64,000 bases of DNA, taken from assembly GCA_016720925.1 (NCBI GenBank), contig JADKJR010000001.1:248001-312000 (forward strand), in the 5' to 3' direction. The stretch's first letter is position 1. The number at the start of each line of letters is the position of its first letter. Both the position numbers and the translations under genes were made by a program. The stretch is from Betaproteobacteria bacterium (GTDB lineage Bacteria; Pseudomonadota; Gammaproteobacteria; Burkholderiales; Usitatibacteraceae). Positions 8,956 to 17,149 of this stretch are shown here, in pieces. Below the pieces are notes generated by a model. That model made no database searches. It was not told the origin of the DNA and saw only the letters and a program-made list of their open reading frames with translations.

Positions 8956-9837
8956 ATGGAATGTGCATTATATGTGGTTGCCACACCCATCGGGAATCTG
9001 GGCGATATCACATTGCGTGCGCTGGAAACGCTGAAAGCGGTCGGTGTGATCGCCGCCGAAGACACGCGCATGACCCGGAATCTGCTCAGTCATTTCGGCA
9101 TCAATACGCGCATGATCGCCGTGCACGAACACAACGAACGCAATGCCGCGCAAGGCATCATTAATCTTTTGCAGCAAGGCCAGGCGGTGGCGCTGGTGAC
9201 CGATGCGGGAACTCCTGCCGTCTCGGACCCCGGTGCAATAGTCGTCGCGGCCGTGCACGCGGCAGGGCTGAAGGTGGTGCCCATCCCGGGTGCATCCGCG
9301 CTGATTGCCGCGATCTCGGCGAGCGGGGAAGGCGAGCATGGCTTCGCGTTTCACGGTTTTTTGCCGGCAACGGCAGGAGAAAGAAAGAAGGCATTGATCC
9401 GGCTGAAGTCATCGACGGAAACGCTGGTGTTCTACGAATCGCCGCATCGCATCGTCGAATGTATTACTTCGTTGCATGAGGTCTTCGCGGACACGCGCGA
9501 ACTCATCATCTGCCGCGAACTGACGAAGAAATTCGAAACCATCCATCGTGCCAAATTGGCCGATGCGGTCGCTTGGCTCGAGGCGGATGACAACAATCGG
9601 CGCGGCGAATTCGTGCTGATATTGTCAAAACCAAGCACTGGTGCGGCTTCCGGGGCGGAAATGGCCCAGGAGCAAGCGCTGGAGCGGACTTTGACTATTT
9701 TGTGTGCTGAATTGCCGGTTAAGCAGGCAGTGGCGCTGGCGGTGAAGCTGACGGGGGAGAAGAAGAACAAGGTGTATGAGATGGCGCTGGCGATTCGCGA
9801 ACAAGGCCCTTCTCCGTCGGGAGAAGGGTTGGAATGA
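8956..9837 (+). CDS. rsmI: 16S rRNA (cytidine-1402-2'-O)-methyltransferase
   Basis: The 293-residue protein has ALYVVATPIGNLGDITLRAL at its N-terminus, AAEDTRMTRNLL, ALVTDAGTPAVSDPG and VPIPGASALIAA, the signature of the tetrapyrrole-methylase-fold enzyme RsmI that 2'-O-methylates C1402 of 16S rRNA. Two start sites are possible: a GTG at 8932 and the ATG at 8956, each preceded by the repeated decamer CGGCAGGAAG acting as ribosome binding site; the ATG is preferred. The gene is divergent from lpoA. The last codons (GPSPSGEGLE) run through a perfect hairpin, suggesting that a repeat replaced or extended the natural C-terminus. Confidence 0.9.
   Translation: MECALYVVATPIGNLGDITLRALETLKAVGVIAAEDTRMTRNLLSHFGINTRMIAVHEHNERNAAQGIINLLQQGQAVALVTDAGTPAVSDPGAIVVAAVHAAGLKVVPIPGASALIAAISASGEGEHGFAFHGFLPATAGERKKALIRLKSSTETLVFYESPHRIVECITSLHEVFADTRELIICRELTKKFETIHRAKLADAVAWLEADDNNRRGEFVLILSKPSTGAASGAEMAQEQALERTLTILCAELPVKQAVALAVKLTGEKKNKVYEMALAIREQGPSPSGEGLE
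9807..9828 (+). terminator. Hairpin inside the 3' end of rsmI
   Basis: A perfect 9-bp stem CCCTTCTCC / GGAGAAGGG closes a GTCG loop. It lies inside the coding end of rsmI, 9 bases before the stop. There is no following T-run, so it is a doubtful Rho-independent terminator. It could be a REP-type element or a 3' stabilising hairpin. Confidence 0.4.
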
Positions 9838-9912
9838 AAGGGCGGCGCGCAAAAATACGCAAGTGCTACGCACCCGCGCAGCGCAGACCCGCGCGATCGG
9901 GCAGCGGCTCCC

Positions 9913-9918
9913 TATAAT
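9913..9918 (+). promoter_or_regulatory. Candidate -10 element of pyrC (leaderless transcript)
   Basis: A perfect TATAAT ends 6 bases before the pyrC ATG. A transcript started at the usual distance would begin at or within a base of the A of that ATG, so the mRNA would be leaderless. No Shine-Dalgarno sequence is visible before the start, which agrees. No good -35 hexamer is seen 17 bp upstream. Confidence 0.5.
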
Positions 9919-9924
9919 TACAGT

Positions 9925-10956
9925 ATGAACGAGCTCACCCTTACCCGCCCTGACGACTGGCACCTACATCTTCGCGATGGCGACGCGATGAAAGCTGTGT
10001 TGCCTCACACCGCGCTGCAGTTCGCCCGCGCCATTATCATGCCGAACCTGAAGCCGCCGGTACGCACTGTCGATGAGGCGCGCGCCTATCGCGATCGCAT
10101 CCTGGATGTGCTGCCCATCCGATATTTGTTTGAGCCGTTGATGACGCTCTATCTCACGGACAACACGCCGCCAGAGGAAATCGTGCGCGGGGCGCAAAGC
10201 GGCTTTGTAAAGGCGATCAAATACTATCCCGCCGGCGCCACCACCAATTCCGATTCCGGCGTGACCGATATCCGCAAATGCGATGCCGTATTCGCGGCGA
10301 TGCAGGAGGCGCAATTGCCGCTGCTGCTGCACGGCGAGGTCACCGGCGATGAGATCGACGTATTCGACCGTGAGCAGATTTTCATTGAGCGGCACCTCAT
10401 GCCGTTGACGCGGCGGTTCCCGAAATTGCGCATCGTGCTGGAACACATCACCACCGCGAATGCCGTGAAATTCGTGCTGACGGCGAGTGAGAATGTGGCC
10501 GCCACCATTACGCCGCAGCACCTCCTGTACAGCCGCAATGCCATATTCAAAGGCGGCATCCGGCCGCACTACTACTGCTTGCCGATTCTCAAACGTGAAG
10601 AACATCGTCTCGCGTTGCTGAAGGTCGCGACCAGCGGCAATCCAAAGTTTTTTCTTGGCACCGACAGTGCGCCACACGCCCGCAACACCAAGGAAACCTG
10701 CTGCGGCGCGGCGGGATGCTACTCGGCATTCCATGCCATGGAGCTCTACGCCGAGGCGTTCGATCGCGTGAATGCGCTCGACAAACTTGAAGCCTTCGCC
10801 AGTTTTCACGGCGCCGATTTCTATCGCCTGCCGCGCAATACGGGCACCATCACGCTGAGGAAGGAATCCTGGACCGTGCCCGACAAGGTTTCGTTCCTCG
10901 AATCGGGGCTCGTGCCGCTCGCCGCCGGTGAGCCGCTCGCGTGGCGCATGGCGTAG
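9925..10956 (+). CDS. pyrC: Dihydroorotase
   Basis: The 343-residue protein is a class II dihydroorotase, which closes carbamoyl-aspartate to dihydroorotate in pyrimidine synthesis. Zinc-binding and catalytic motifs are all present: [10 protein letters not shown] at residues 10-19, the carboxylated Lys in [26 protein letters not shown] and the aspartate in FLGTDSAPH. The [12 protein letters not shown] Cys pair follows as [12 protein letters not shown]. The length matches E. coli PyrC (348). The start is fixed by conservation of [16 protein letters not shown]. It is followed 4 nt later by the DUF3025 gene. Confidence 0.95.
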   Translation: MNELTLTRPDDWHLHLRDGDAMKAVLPHTALQFARAIIMPNLKPPVRTVDEARAYRDRILDVLPIRYLFEPLMTLYLTDNTPPEEIVRGAQSGFVKAIKYYPAGATTNSDSGVTDIRKCDAVFAAMQEAQLPLLLHGEVTGDEIDVFDREQIFIERHLMPLTRRFPKLRIVLEHITTANAVKFVLTASENVAATITPQHLLYSRNAIFKGGIRPHYYCLPILKREEHRLALLKVATSGNPKFFLGTDSAPHARNTKETCCGAAGCYSAFHAMELYAEAFDRVNALDKLEAFASFHGADFYRLPRNTGTITLRKESWTVPDKVSFLESGLVPLAAGEPLAWRMA

Positions 10957-10960
10957 AGGC

Positions 10961-11773
10961 ATGAAGGTCGCGACAGTCGTGCCGATGGCGTGGCACGCCG
11001 CGACAAGTGCGCTGGCGGCCCCGTTCTTCGATGGCGTGCGCCCGGTGTTGCGTGAACTGGAAAGTATGGATAACACTGCGTGGCCAACGCATGAACAGCT
11101 GAATACACTGGCAGCGAAAAGGAAAATCACCAACGCCTGGGCCAAGCCGGTGCGCTTTGTGCCGCCACCCGACGACTCGATATCCGCGATGCGTTACGAG
11201 ACAGAGATCGCCGCCACCGGCGAAGTGCCCACGCGCGAAAACTGGCACGATCTCTTCAATGCGATGCAGTGGATTGCTTTCCCGCACCACAAATCCGCTA
11301 TCAACGCGCAGCATGCACGCCTCCTTGCGGCGGGCGGCGCGGTCGAAGCCTCGGCACGCTCAGTGCGTCGTGACGTACTCACCATGTTCGATGAAAGTGG
11401 CGTCATCGTCGCCAGCGCGGATGCGTCGCTGCTTCAATTGATCCGCAATTTCCAATGGCGCGAACTATTCGTCCTCCGGCGCGATGAGGTCATCGCCAAC
11501 ATGCGTTTCATGTTGGTCGGCCACGGCCTGATGGAAAAATCACTGTCGCCTTTTATTGGCATCACCGCAAAGGCGATGCTGCTGGAGAGTGTTGCGACCA
11601 CAACCGAGCTTGATCGCGCGGCGGCGGATTGGCTGATGGATGATAACCACCTCACCGAATCGCACCACCTCGCGCCATTGCCACTACTGGGTATTCCGGG
11701 CTGGGATGCGCGCAATGAATCAGCAGCGTTCTACGACGACACAACCTACTTTCGCGCCGGTCGCCGCCGTTAA
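10961..11773 (+). CDS. DUF3025 family protein
   Basis: Start set at the ATG after AGAGGC, giving 270 residues. The family pattern is clear: FFDGVRPVLRELE near the start, RYETEIAATGEVPTRENWHDLFNAMQWIAFP in the middle, and DVLTMFDESGVIVAS, WRELFVLRR and MRFMLVGHGLMEKSLSPFIGIT further on. No function is established for DUF3025. It is soluble, without a signal peptide. Its close spacing to pyrC suggests joint transcription; pyrC-DUF3025 neighbourhoods are known in Betaproteobacteria. Confidence 0.8.
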   Translation: MKVATVVPMAWHAATSALAAPFFDGVRPVLRELESMDNTAWPTHEQLNTLAAKRKITNAWAKPVRFVPPPDDSISAMRYETEIAATGEVPTRENWHDLFNAMQWIAFPHHKSAINAQHARLLAAGGAVEASARSVRRDVLTMFDESGVIVASADASLLQLIRNFQWRELFVLRRDEVIANMRFMLVGHGLMEKSLSPFIGITAKAMLLESVATTTELDRAAADWLMDDNHLTESHHLAPLPLLGIPGWDARNESAAFYDDTTYFRAGRRR

Positions 11774-11784
11774 AACACGCGCAG

Positions 11785-11810
11785 GGTGGGCGCGCTACGC
11801 TTTGCCCACC
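11785..11810. repeat. GGTGGGC...GCCCACC palindromic repeat
   Basis: A 7-bp stem GGTGGGC / GCCCACC encloses GCGCTACGCTTT. Its internal sequence resembles the repeat at 46988-47011 (GTGGGCACGCTGCACTTTGCC), a type of intergenic repeat often seen in Betaproteobacteria. It could also serve as a transcription end for the DUF3025 gene, but no T-run follows. Confidence 0.5.
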
Positions 11811-11909
11811 TTGCAAATGCAGCGCTACCCAGGATCTCGTTGTCGATGAGACGCTTGTCTCCGCCCAGGATGACAGTATCGTCATTCGGGGTCGTCGATA
11901 CCCGCATGC

Positions 11910-11915
11910 GATAAT
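11910..11915 (+). promoter_or_regulatory. Candidate -10 element of rnpB
   Basis: GATAAT lies 6 bases before the predicted 5' end of the RNase P RNA, the correct distance for a sigma-70 -10 element. The matching -35 position (about 11887) is G-rich and does not fit the consensus, so only the -10 is supported. Confidence 0.45.
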
Positions 11916-11921
11916 GCCCTC

Positions 11922-12274
11922 GGAAGCGCGCCAGACGGTCGCTGCATGCTAGTCATGTAGAGGAAAGTCCGGACTCCACAGGGCAGGGTAGTGGGTAACA
12001 CCCATCCACCGTGAGGTGAGGATCAGAGCAACAGAGACGAGTCGCCGTTTGCTGCGACCAACGAGCGGCGCAAGCCGCGAGTTTGTCTCAACAGCAAACG
12101 GCGGGTGAAACGGGCAATCTCTACCTGGAGCAATACCAAATAGGCAGGCGTTGACGTGTGTCCCGCGGAGCCTGCGGGTAGGTAGCTTGAGGCGCGCGGT
12201 AACGTGCGTCCCAGAGGAATGGCCGTCATAGCACGCAAGTGCCGTAACAGAATCCGGCTTATCGGTGCGCTTCC
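11922..12274 (+). ncRNA. rnpB: RNase P RNA (bacterial type A)
   Basis: This is the catalytic RNA of ribonuclease P, which matures tRNA 5' ends. The universal core is plain: GAGGAAAGTCCGGACTCC (P4 5' strand) near 11962 and ACAGAATCCGGCTTAT (P4 3' strand) near 12247. GAGCAA...CCAAATAGG and GCGGGTAGGTAGCTTGAG also match the consensus. The ends were set by the P1 pairing of GGAAGCGC with GCGCTTCC. The region between P12 and GGAGCAA is short, reading only GGTGAAACGGGCAATCTCTACC where E. coli has P13 and P14, so these two helices seem absent. An extra small hairpin GCACGCAAGTGC fits P19. P12 is long. Confidence 0.95.
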
Positions 12275-12299
12275 ACTTTTCCGCCGATTGGAATTGAGG

Positions 12300-12320
12300 T
12301 TTCACTACAAAATAGTGAAA
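12300..12320. terminator. Hairpin between rnpB and the convergent DUF2383-like gene
   Basis: A perfect 8-bp stem TTTCACTA / TAGTGAAA encloses CAAAA. It lies 25 bases after rnpB and 47 bases after the opposing gene. There is no clean T-run, so a terminator role for either strand is plausible but unproven. Confidence 0.35.
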
Positions 12321-12367
12321 GGCGGTTTTCGGCCAACGTCGGCCCCATCAGGCGCATTTGCCATGGC

Positions 12368-12874
12368 TCAGGTCCTTGACACGCGAAGGTCTTGGGCAAT
12401 AACCGGCATACGATTGTGAGCGCGGTGCCCGTCCAGTTCGTGATGCAGATGCCGGAATCCCATCTGGCGTCGTTTAATGGCGGCCATGTGATATTGCAGC
12501 ACCATGCGCAGGTTGCCCGAGATGGGCATACGCAACGCCTGTTGATACGCATTGAACGAGGCATCTTCGCGGCGTTTGCAGGCATCGATAATTTCGAAGT
12601 CGTTGCGTTCGCGCCAACAGGTCGCCAGCCACGCCCATGCCCGCGCGACGGGCGCGAAACAGTATTGCCGGAAAGGTCTCCGTCCTGTGCGATAGAGAAT
12701 CGAAATGTCTTCGAGTTCGTCGGCACGTTCACTGCAAACGACCGCGCAGGACACGGAGTAGGCGGTCAACGTCAGATCGTTGGCATACTCGGCTGCCGTT
12801 CGATAAGCTGCGTCATCATCGCGCGCCTTCTCGGCCAAGTGATCTAGGATTTGAGCGATTGTCGCGAGCTTCAT
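12368..12874 (-). CDS. DUF2383 / PA2169-like four-helix protein
   Basis: Start set at MKLATIAQILDHLAEKARDD, with AAGG upstream, giving 168 residues. It resembles PA2169-type proteins: an N-terminal helix with ARDDDAAYRTAAEYA, then RERNDFEIIDACKRREDASFNAYQQAL and a last helix with LQYHMAAIKRRQMGFRHLHHEL. The fold is ferritin-like but no metal ligands are conserved, and the function is unknown. The middle part (residues about 65-90, after SERADELEDIS) does not resemble the family, while another frame reads a Gly-rich stretch more like it. Two compensating frameshifts are therefore possible. It sits next to IS elements. Confidence 0.6.
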   Translation of the reverse strand: MKLATIAQILDHLAEKARDDDAAYRTAAEYANDLTLTAYSVSCAVVCSERADELEDISILYRTGRRPFRQYCFAPVARAWAWLATCWRERNDFEIIDACKRREDASFNAYQQALRMPISGNLRMVLQYHMAAIKRRQMGFRHLHHELDGHRAHNRMPVIAQDLRVSRT

Positions 12875-13085
12875 GGATTGGCCTTCATTCACTTGCCGCG
12901 CGGCGCTCGGCTCTGGTATCCAATTTGACGGTAATGTCATTGGCGGAGGAGAGGACGCCGCCCTTCTTTGTTGTAGGAAAAGGAGAAGATTGACCCGGCA
13001 ATTCTGACGTGAGCGCCTGCCTCCGACCGATTCGACCGGCAGCTTTGGGTCGCAACTTGACTTACAATCGACAGACCGTTTTCGG

Positions 13086-14781
13086 CCGAGGCTGTGTGGA
13101 AACTCATTTTATTCGCTGATAGCCGCAAAGGCGCGAACTGGATGTTTGTGATGGTCCAGAGATCATCAGAATGCGCGACGGTGGCACGAGAGTAATATTT
13201 GTTTCTCGCGAAGTTTGATCGCTCTGCGGCCGGCGAAGGCGCAAACAGGCGCTACACGGCCCGTAGCCTCAACACCCGCAGCAGTTCCTTGATCCCCAGG
13301 ATCTGCATCACCCGCTTCAGGTTGTATGCCAGCACGTGCAGGCTCATTTCGGTGCGCACGTTGGCCAGCGTTTTCATCAGGAAGTGGGTGGCGCCCATCC
13401 AGTGCTTGAGGGTGCCGAATGGATGCTCGACCGTCTGCCGGCGAATGCGCATCATGTCGGGCCGCTGATCGAGCCTGGCCTGCATGTCGTCCAGCACCTG
13501 TTCATGCTCCCAGCGGGCAATCCGCCGGTAGTCGCTGGTGGTGCACTTGGCCTTCATCGGACATTGCGGACAGGCCGAGGACCAGTACTTGTGCAGCGTC
13601 TGTCCGTTCTCCACGGTCTTGAACCGCCAGATCGCCCGCTGTCCAGCCGGGCAGCGGTACGCATTTTCCTCGGCCAGGTAGATAAAGTCCTGCTTGTCGA
13701 AGCGCCCCTCGGCCAGGCTGTTGGAGGTCAGCGTCTTCGCCACCATCGGCGCCACACCGGCATCGACACAGGCCTTGATCTGCTCGCCCTTGAAGTAGCC
13801 CCGGTCGGCGACAGCCGTCAGCTTCTCGATCCCGGTGGCTGCCTGGGCCTCGGTGGCCATCGGTGCGAGTTGGTCGCGATCGATGCCTTCATTGAGGACG
13901 TCGTGGGCGGCGATCAGGTGGTGCTTGGCATCCACCGCCGTCTGCACGTTGTAGCCGACGATGCTCCCGCCCCGGCTCTTCATCGAGCGTGCATCCGGGT
14001 CCGTCAGCGACAACTGGCCATCGGGGCTCGCCTGCAGCGCCACGTCGATCATCCTGAGTTTGTCCATCTGCTCCTTCAACGCGGCAATCTTTTCCTGCAG
14101 GCGTTCTTTCTTCAGCTTGGCCACTGCCGGCTCGGCCCGGTCGGCGGTGTCCATCGCCTTCAGGTAGCGCTCAATGCTCTCTTCAATCTGCGTCATCCGC
14201 CGCTGCATCTTGGCGCTGGTGAAGTTCTTGTCCCGGTTGTTGACCGCCTTGAACTTGCTGCCGTCGATGGCCACCAGCGCCTCGGTGAACAAATTCAGTT
14301 GCCGGCACAGCACGACGAACTGCCGGCAGACCTTGCGGATCGCCGGCCCGTTGTCGCGACGAAAGTCGGCAATGGTCTTGAAGTCCGGCGCCAGACGCCC
14401 GGTCAGCCACATCAGTTCCACGTTGCGCTGGGCTTCGCGCTCCAGGCGGCGGCTCGATTGAATGCGATTGAGGTAGCCGTAGATATAGATCTTGAGCAGC
14501 AGTGCCGGGTGATATGCCGGCCGGCCGGTGACGGCAGGATCGGCCCCGGTAAAACCCAGACCCCGCAGATCGAGTTGATCGACAAACACGTCCACCACCC
14601 GCACCAGGCTTTCCTCAACCACATAGTCATCGAGGCACTCCGGTAACAATGTGGCCTGCGTGCGCTCTTGTCCCTGAATGAATCGTTTCATCGGGCAGCC
14701 TCACCGAAAATCGCGATTCTCCTGAAACGCTTTTCGCGCTATTCTCGTGGACAGCCAGGAAACGTTTTCACACAGCCTCGG
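13086..14781 (-). mobile_element. IS1182-family insertion sequence, intact
   Basis: The element of 1696 bp is bounded by inverted repeats CCGAGGCTGTGTG(A/G)AAAC, the right one read as its complement at 14764-14781. The same end sequence bounds the decayed element at 15157-16810, which is why CCGA was counted as part of the repeat. The flanks TTTTCGG and CCGAAAG form a palindromic target. If the ends are placed 4 bp further in, TCGGCCGA would instead be an 8-bp target duplication. It carries one transposase gene. Confidence 0.85.
13252..14691 (-). CDS. IS1182-family transposase
   Basis: The 479-residue protein begins MKRFIQGQERTQATLLPECLDDYV, followed by GRPAYHPALLLKIYIYGYLNRIQSSRRLEREAQRN (DUF772-type N-terminal domain), ETLVAIDGSKFKAVNN-like VAIDGSKFKAVNNRDKN (first catalytic Asp), a helical insert, AVADRGYFKGEQIKACV (second Asp) and WEHEQVLDDMQARL...RRQTVEHPFGTLKHWMGATHF (catalytic Glu). 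Length and order match complete IS1182 transposases. There are no internal stops, so the element may still be active. Confidence 0.95.
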   Translation of the reverse strand: MKRFIQGQERTQATLLPECLDDYVVEESLVRVVDVFVDQLDLRGLGFTGADPAVTGRPAYHPALLLKIYIYGYLNRIQSSRRLEREAQRNVELMWLTGRLAPDFKTIADFRRDNGPAIRKVCRQFVVLCRQLNLFTEALVAIDGSKFKAVNNRDKNFTSAKMQRRMTQIEESIERYLKAMDTADRAEPAVAKLKKERLQEKIAALKEQMDKLRMIDVALQASPDGQLSLTDPDARSMKSRGGSIVGYNVQTAVDAKHHLIAAHDVLNEGIDRDQLAPMATEAQAATGIEKLTAVADRGYFKGEQIKACVDAGVAPMVAKTLTSNSLAEGRFDKQDFIYLAEENAYRCPAGQRAIWRFKTVENGQTLHKYWSSACPQCPMKAKCTTSDYRRIARWEHEQVLDDMQARLDQRPDMMRIRRQTVEHPFGTLKHWMGATHFLMKTLANVRTEMSLHVLAYNLKRVMQILGIKELLRVLRLRAV

Positions 14782-14807
14782 CCGAAAGCGGGTGTCGGGT
14801 AATTGGC

Positions 14808-15092
14808 CTATCGCCTGAACCACTGCCTGACAGCGACAACAGCATTTTCCAGCGCCAGTTCAAGATTCGCAATCGGAACGTCCCAGTCCTGTCTCATTTC
14901 TCATCTTCCTTCGCTTCTACCGCTGCGGCATGAATCTGAACACTATTTGGCTTTTGGGGCGTCAATCCAAATTTGGCAGCATTCGCCTTCGTCGCTGGAC
15001 AAGAAAATCGATCGCCCGGGATCGTTGAACGGCGAAAAACCGTGCTTTTCCACCCAGGCACTAATGGTCGAATCAATAAGCGCATAACTCAT
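14808..15092 (-). pseudogene. Frameshifted small conserved protein between two IS elements
   Basis: Reading all frames in order gives a coherent protein of about 94 residues. Frame one starts MSYALIDSTISAWVEKHG and ends IWIDAPKA; frame two continues NSVQIHAAAVEAKEDEK; frame three gives MRQDWDVPIANLELALENA and ends AVRQWFRR. The breaks lie near GCCCCAAAAGCC (about 14950) and near GATGAGAAATGAG (about 14895). The composite resembles a widespread small bacterial protein of unknown function with an SSxxGEC core. The gene is therefore probably dead, and it lies exactly between the two IS1182-family elements. Confidence 0.6.
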
Positions 15093-15156
15093 GTCGGGAA
15101 CTCAAATTGATCGCAGGCAGGCCCTTTTAGAAGCCAAGGCTGACCGACCGGTCCTG

Positions 15157-16810
15157 CCGAGGCTGTGTGAAAACGACTCCGGAATATCGGAACAATTCAG
15201 GCGTGCCAAGGTCATAGCTACTCATTGATTTAGCGTAGCGAGGTCGCCCTGATGAAGCGCTTCATTCCTGCGGGAAAGTCGAACGCAAACCACGTTGCTT
15301 CCTGAGTGTCTTGATGACTATATCAGCGACGACAACCCGGTTCGCGTCGTTGATGTATTCGTCGAAGAACTGAACTTGGTCAAGCTCGGTTTTGAAAGCG
15401 CCACGGCAAGTGCCACGGGCCGTCCTGCCTACCACCCCGCCACGCTGCTCAAGATTTACATCTACGGCTACCTCAATCGCCTGCAATCGAGCCGACGCCT
15501 GGAACGCGAGACGGAACGCAATCTTGAACTGATCTGGCTCACGGGCCGATTGAGACCTGACTTCAAGACCATCGCCGATTTTCGCAAGGACAACGGACCC
15601 GCTATACGCCGCATCTGTAGTCAGTTCATTGTGTTGTGCCGGAACCTGAAGCTGTTCTCGGAAGCGATCGTGGCAATCGATGGCAGCAAGTTTAAAGCCG
15701 TCAACAACCGCGACAAGAACTTCACCGAACACAAGTTGAAGGCGCGCATGGCGCAAATTGAAGAAAGCGTCGGACGCTACCTAAGCGAACTCGATCGTGC
15801 CGATCGTAACCCCGCGGCGGTAAGTGAAGGCCGCGTTTCTCGCCTGAAAGAGAAGGTCAGCCGACTCAAGGAGCAGATGCGGCGCTTGCAAGACATTGGT
15901 GAGCAACTTCAAGCCGCGCCTGACCATCAGGTGTCGCTACCGACCCCGACGCACGCTCCATGGCTACCAGTGGACGCGGCACCGGCATGGTGGGCTACAA
16001 CGTGCAAACCGTCGTTGATGCCCGGCATCATCTGATCGTCGCCCATCAGGTCACCAATGTGGGTCACGACCGGCAACAACTCTCGACAATGGCGCAGCAA
16101 GCCGTGCAGGCAACGGGCAATCAAGCGCTCACGGTGCTGGCTGACCGAGGCTATTTCAATGGCGAGCAGATCCGAGAATGCGAGCAACAGGGTATCAACA
16201 CGCTTGTGCCCAAGCCGCTCACGTCCAACAACAAGGCCGCCGGGCGCTTTGACAAGCGTGATTTCACTTACCTCGCCGAGCGCAATGAATACCGGATGCC
16301 CTGCGGGGCAAAGCGCGATTTGGCGTCAGACGACAGTCGAAAAGGGCATGACCCTTCATCGATACTGGTCCTCGGCATGCCCAAAGTGTCCGATGAAAGC
16401 GCAATGCACGACCGGCACGAATCGACGCGTGACGCGCTGGGAGCACGAGGACATTCTTGAGCGCATGCAAGACCGGCTTGAGCAGAACCCGGACGCCTCC
16501 CGCCAGCGGCGCTCGACGGTTGAGCATCCTTATGGAACGCTCAAGGCATGGATGGGTGCCACGCATTTCCTGACCAAGACACTGCCGCGCGTCAGTACCG
16601 AAATGAGCTTGCATGTGTTGGCGTATAACCTGAAGCGAATGATGAAAATTCAAGGCATCAAGGCGCTAATAGCGATGCTGAAAGGACAACAAGCGGTGGC
16701 TTGAACGCCAATTTGCTCAAGAAAAGAACGACCTACTCAAAAACGTTCCCGCGTAGACCGGGACGCGTCATTCTCAGCGACACAATATTTATGTTTTCAC
16801 ACAGCCTCGG
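15157..16810 (+). mobile_element. IS1182-family insertion sequence, decayed
   Basis: This 1654-bp element has the same terminal repeats, CCGAGGCTGTGTGAAAAC at the left and its complement at the right, as the intact copy at 13086-14781, but is in the opposite orientation. The internal sequences are related but clearly diverged, so this is a second lineage and not a recent duplicate. Its transposase gene is broken by three indels. No clear target duplication is seen. Confidence 0.85.
15252..16704 (+). pseudogene. IS1182-family transposase, three frameshifts
   Basis: The gene starts MKRFIPAGKS, then needs a frame change near 15270-15280 to reach RTQTTLLPECLDDYISDD. A missing base near 15938 (GTGTCGCT-ACCGACC) is needed to pass from QVSL into TDPDARSMATSGRG. 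An extra base near 16295 (CCGGATGCCC) must be removed to pass from NEYR into CPAGQSAIWR. With these three corrections the protein aligns end to end with the intact transposase at 13252-14691, including ADRGYFNGEQIREC and RRSTVEHPYGTLKAWMG. It should be inactive. Confidence 0.9.
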
Positions 16811-17149
16811 TCGTTACCTGCCTGTCAGCCTCTTTAAAAGCCGTCGTTCGCCAACTTACGGGCCAGAAAACTTGACGATCCGACGCGTGTCGAAAGTGGC
16901 AGCTCGAATGTGGCGGAGTCGACAAAGCGAATTAGCGATTTTTGAAATCGTGCGAAGCCAACGTCTGGCACGCTTAACAATCACGACCGCACCCGTTGGC
17001 AATCAGGCAGATCGACGATTGCACTCTCGTTCCTTGTAACCTTTTTTGCTCCCAAAGGGCGCGGTGATATTGTCCGGTGCGCCATCGGAAAGCGCGATGC
17101 AACAAGGAAGCAGCAGGCCGAGGATCAGGCGGCTGGCAATGGCAGACGA
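16811..17149. other. Gap without recognised gene
   Basis: This 339-bp stretch lies between the decayed IS and the M28 peptidase gene. I see no convincing reading frame, RNA or repeat in it. A minus-strand frame near 17040-17140 looks like a signal peptide with a short tail but has no supported start or homology. Confidence 0.5.

Noticed and set aside
9964..11145. Minus-strand frame of 393 codons opposite pyrC and the DUF3025 gene
   Set aside because: Both plus-strand genes have full family motifs; the opposite frame has none.
13336..14646. Long plus-strand frame (436 codons) opposite the IS1182 transposase
   Set aside because: It is the antisense of a clear transposase gene, His/Arg/Leu-rich and without recognisable motifs.
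13082..14785. TCGGCCGA as a definite 8-bp target duplication of the intact IS
   Set aside because: CCGA/TCGG is also present at both ends of the second IS, so it more likely belongs to the terminal repeats; kept only as an alternative.
16974..17140. Minus-strand signal-peptide-like stretch reading LILGLLLPCCIALSDGAPDN
   Set aside because: No start with a ribosome binding site and only a short tail before a stop; could be a decayed gene end but cannot be supported.
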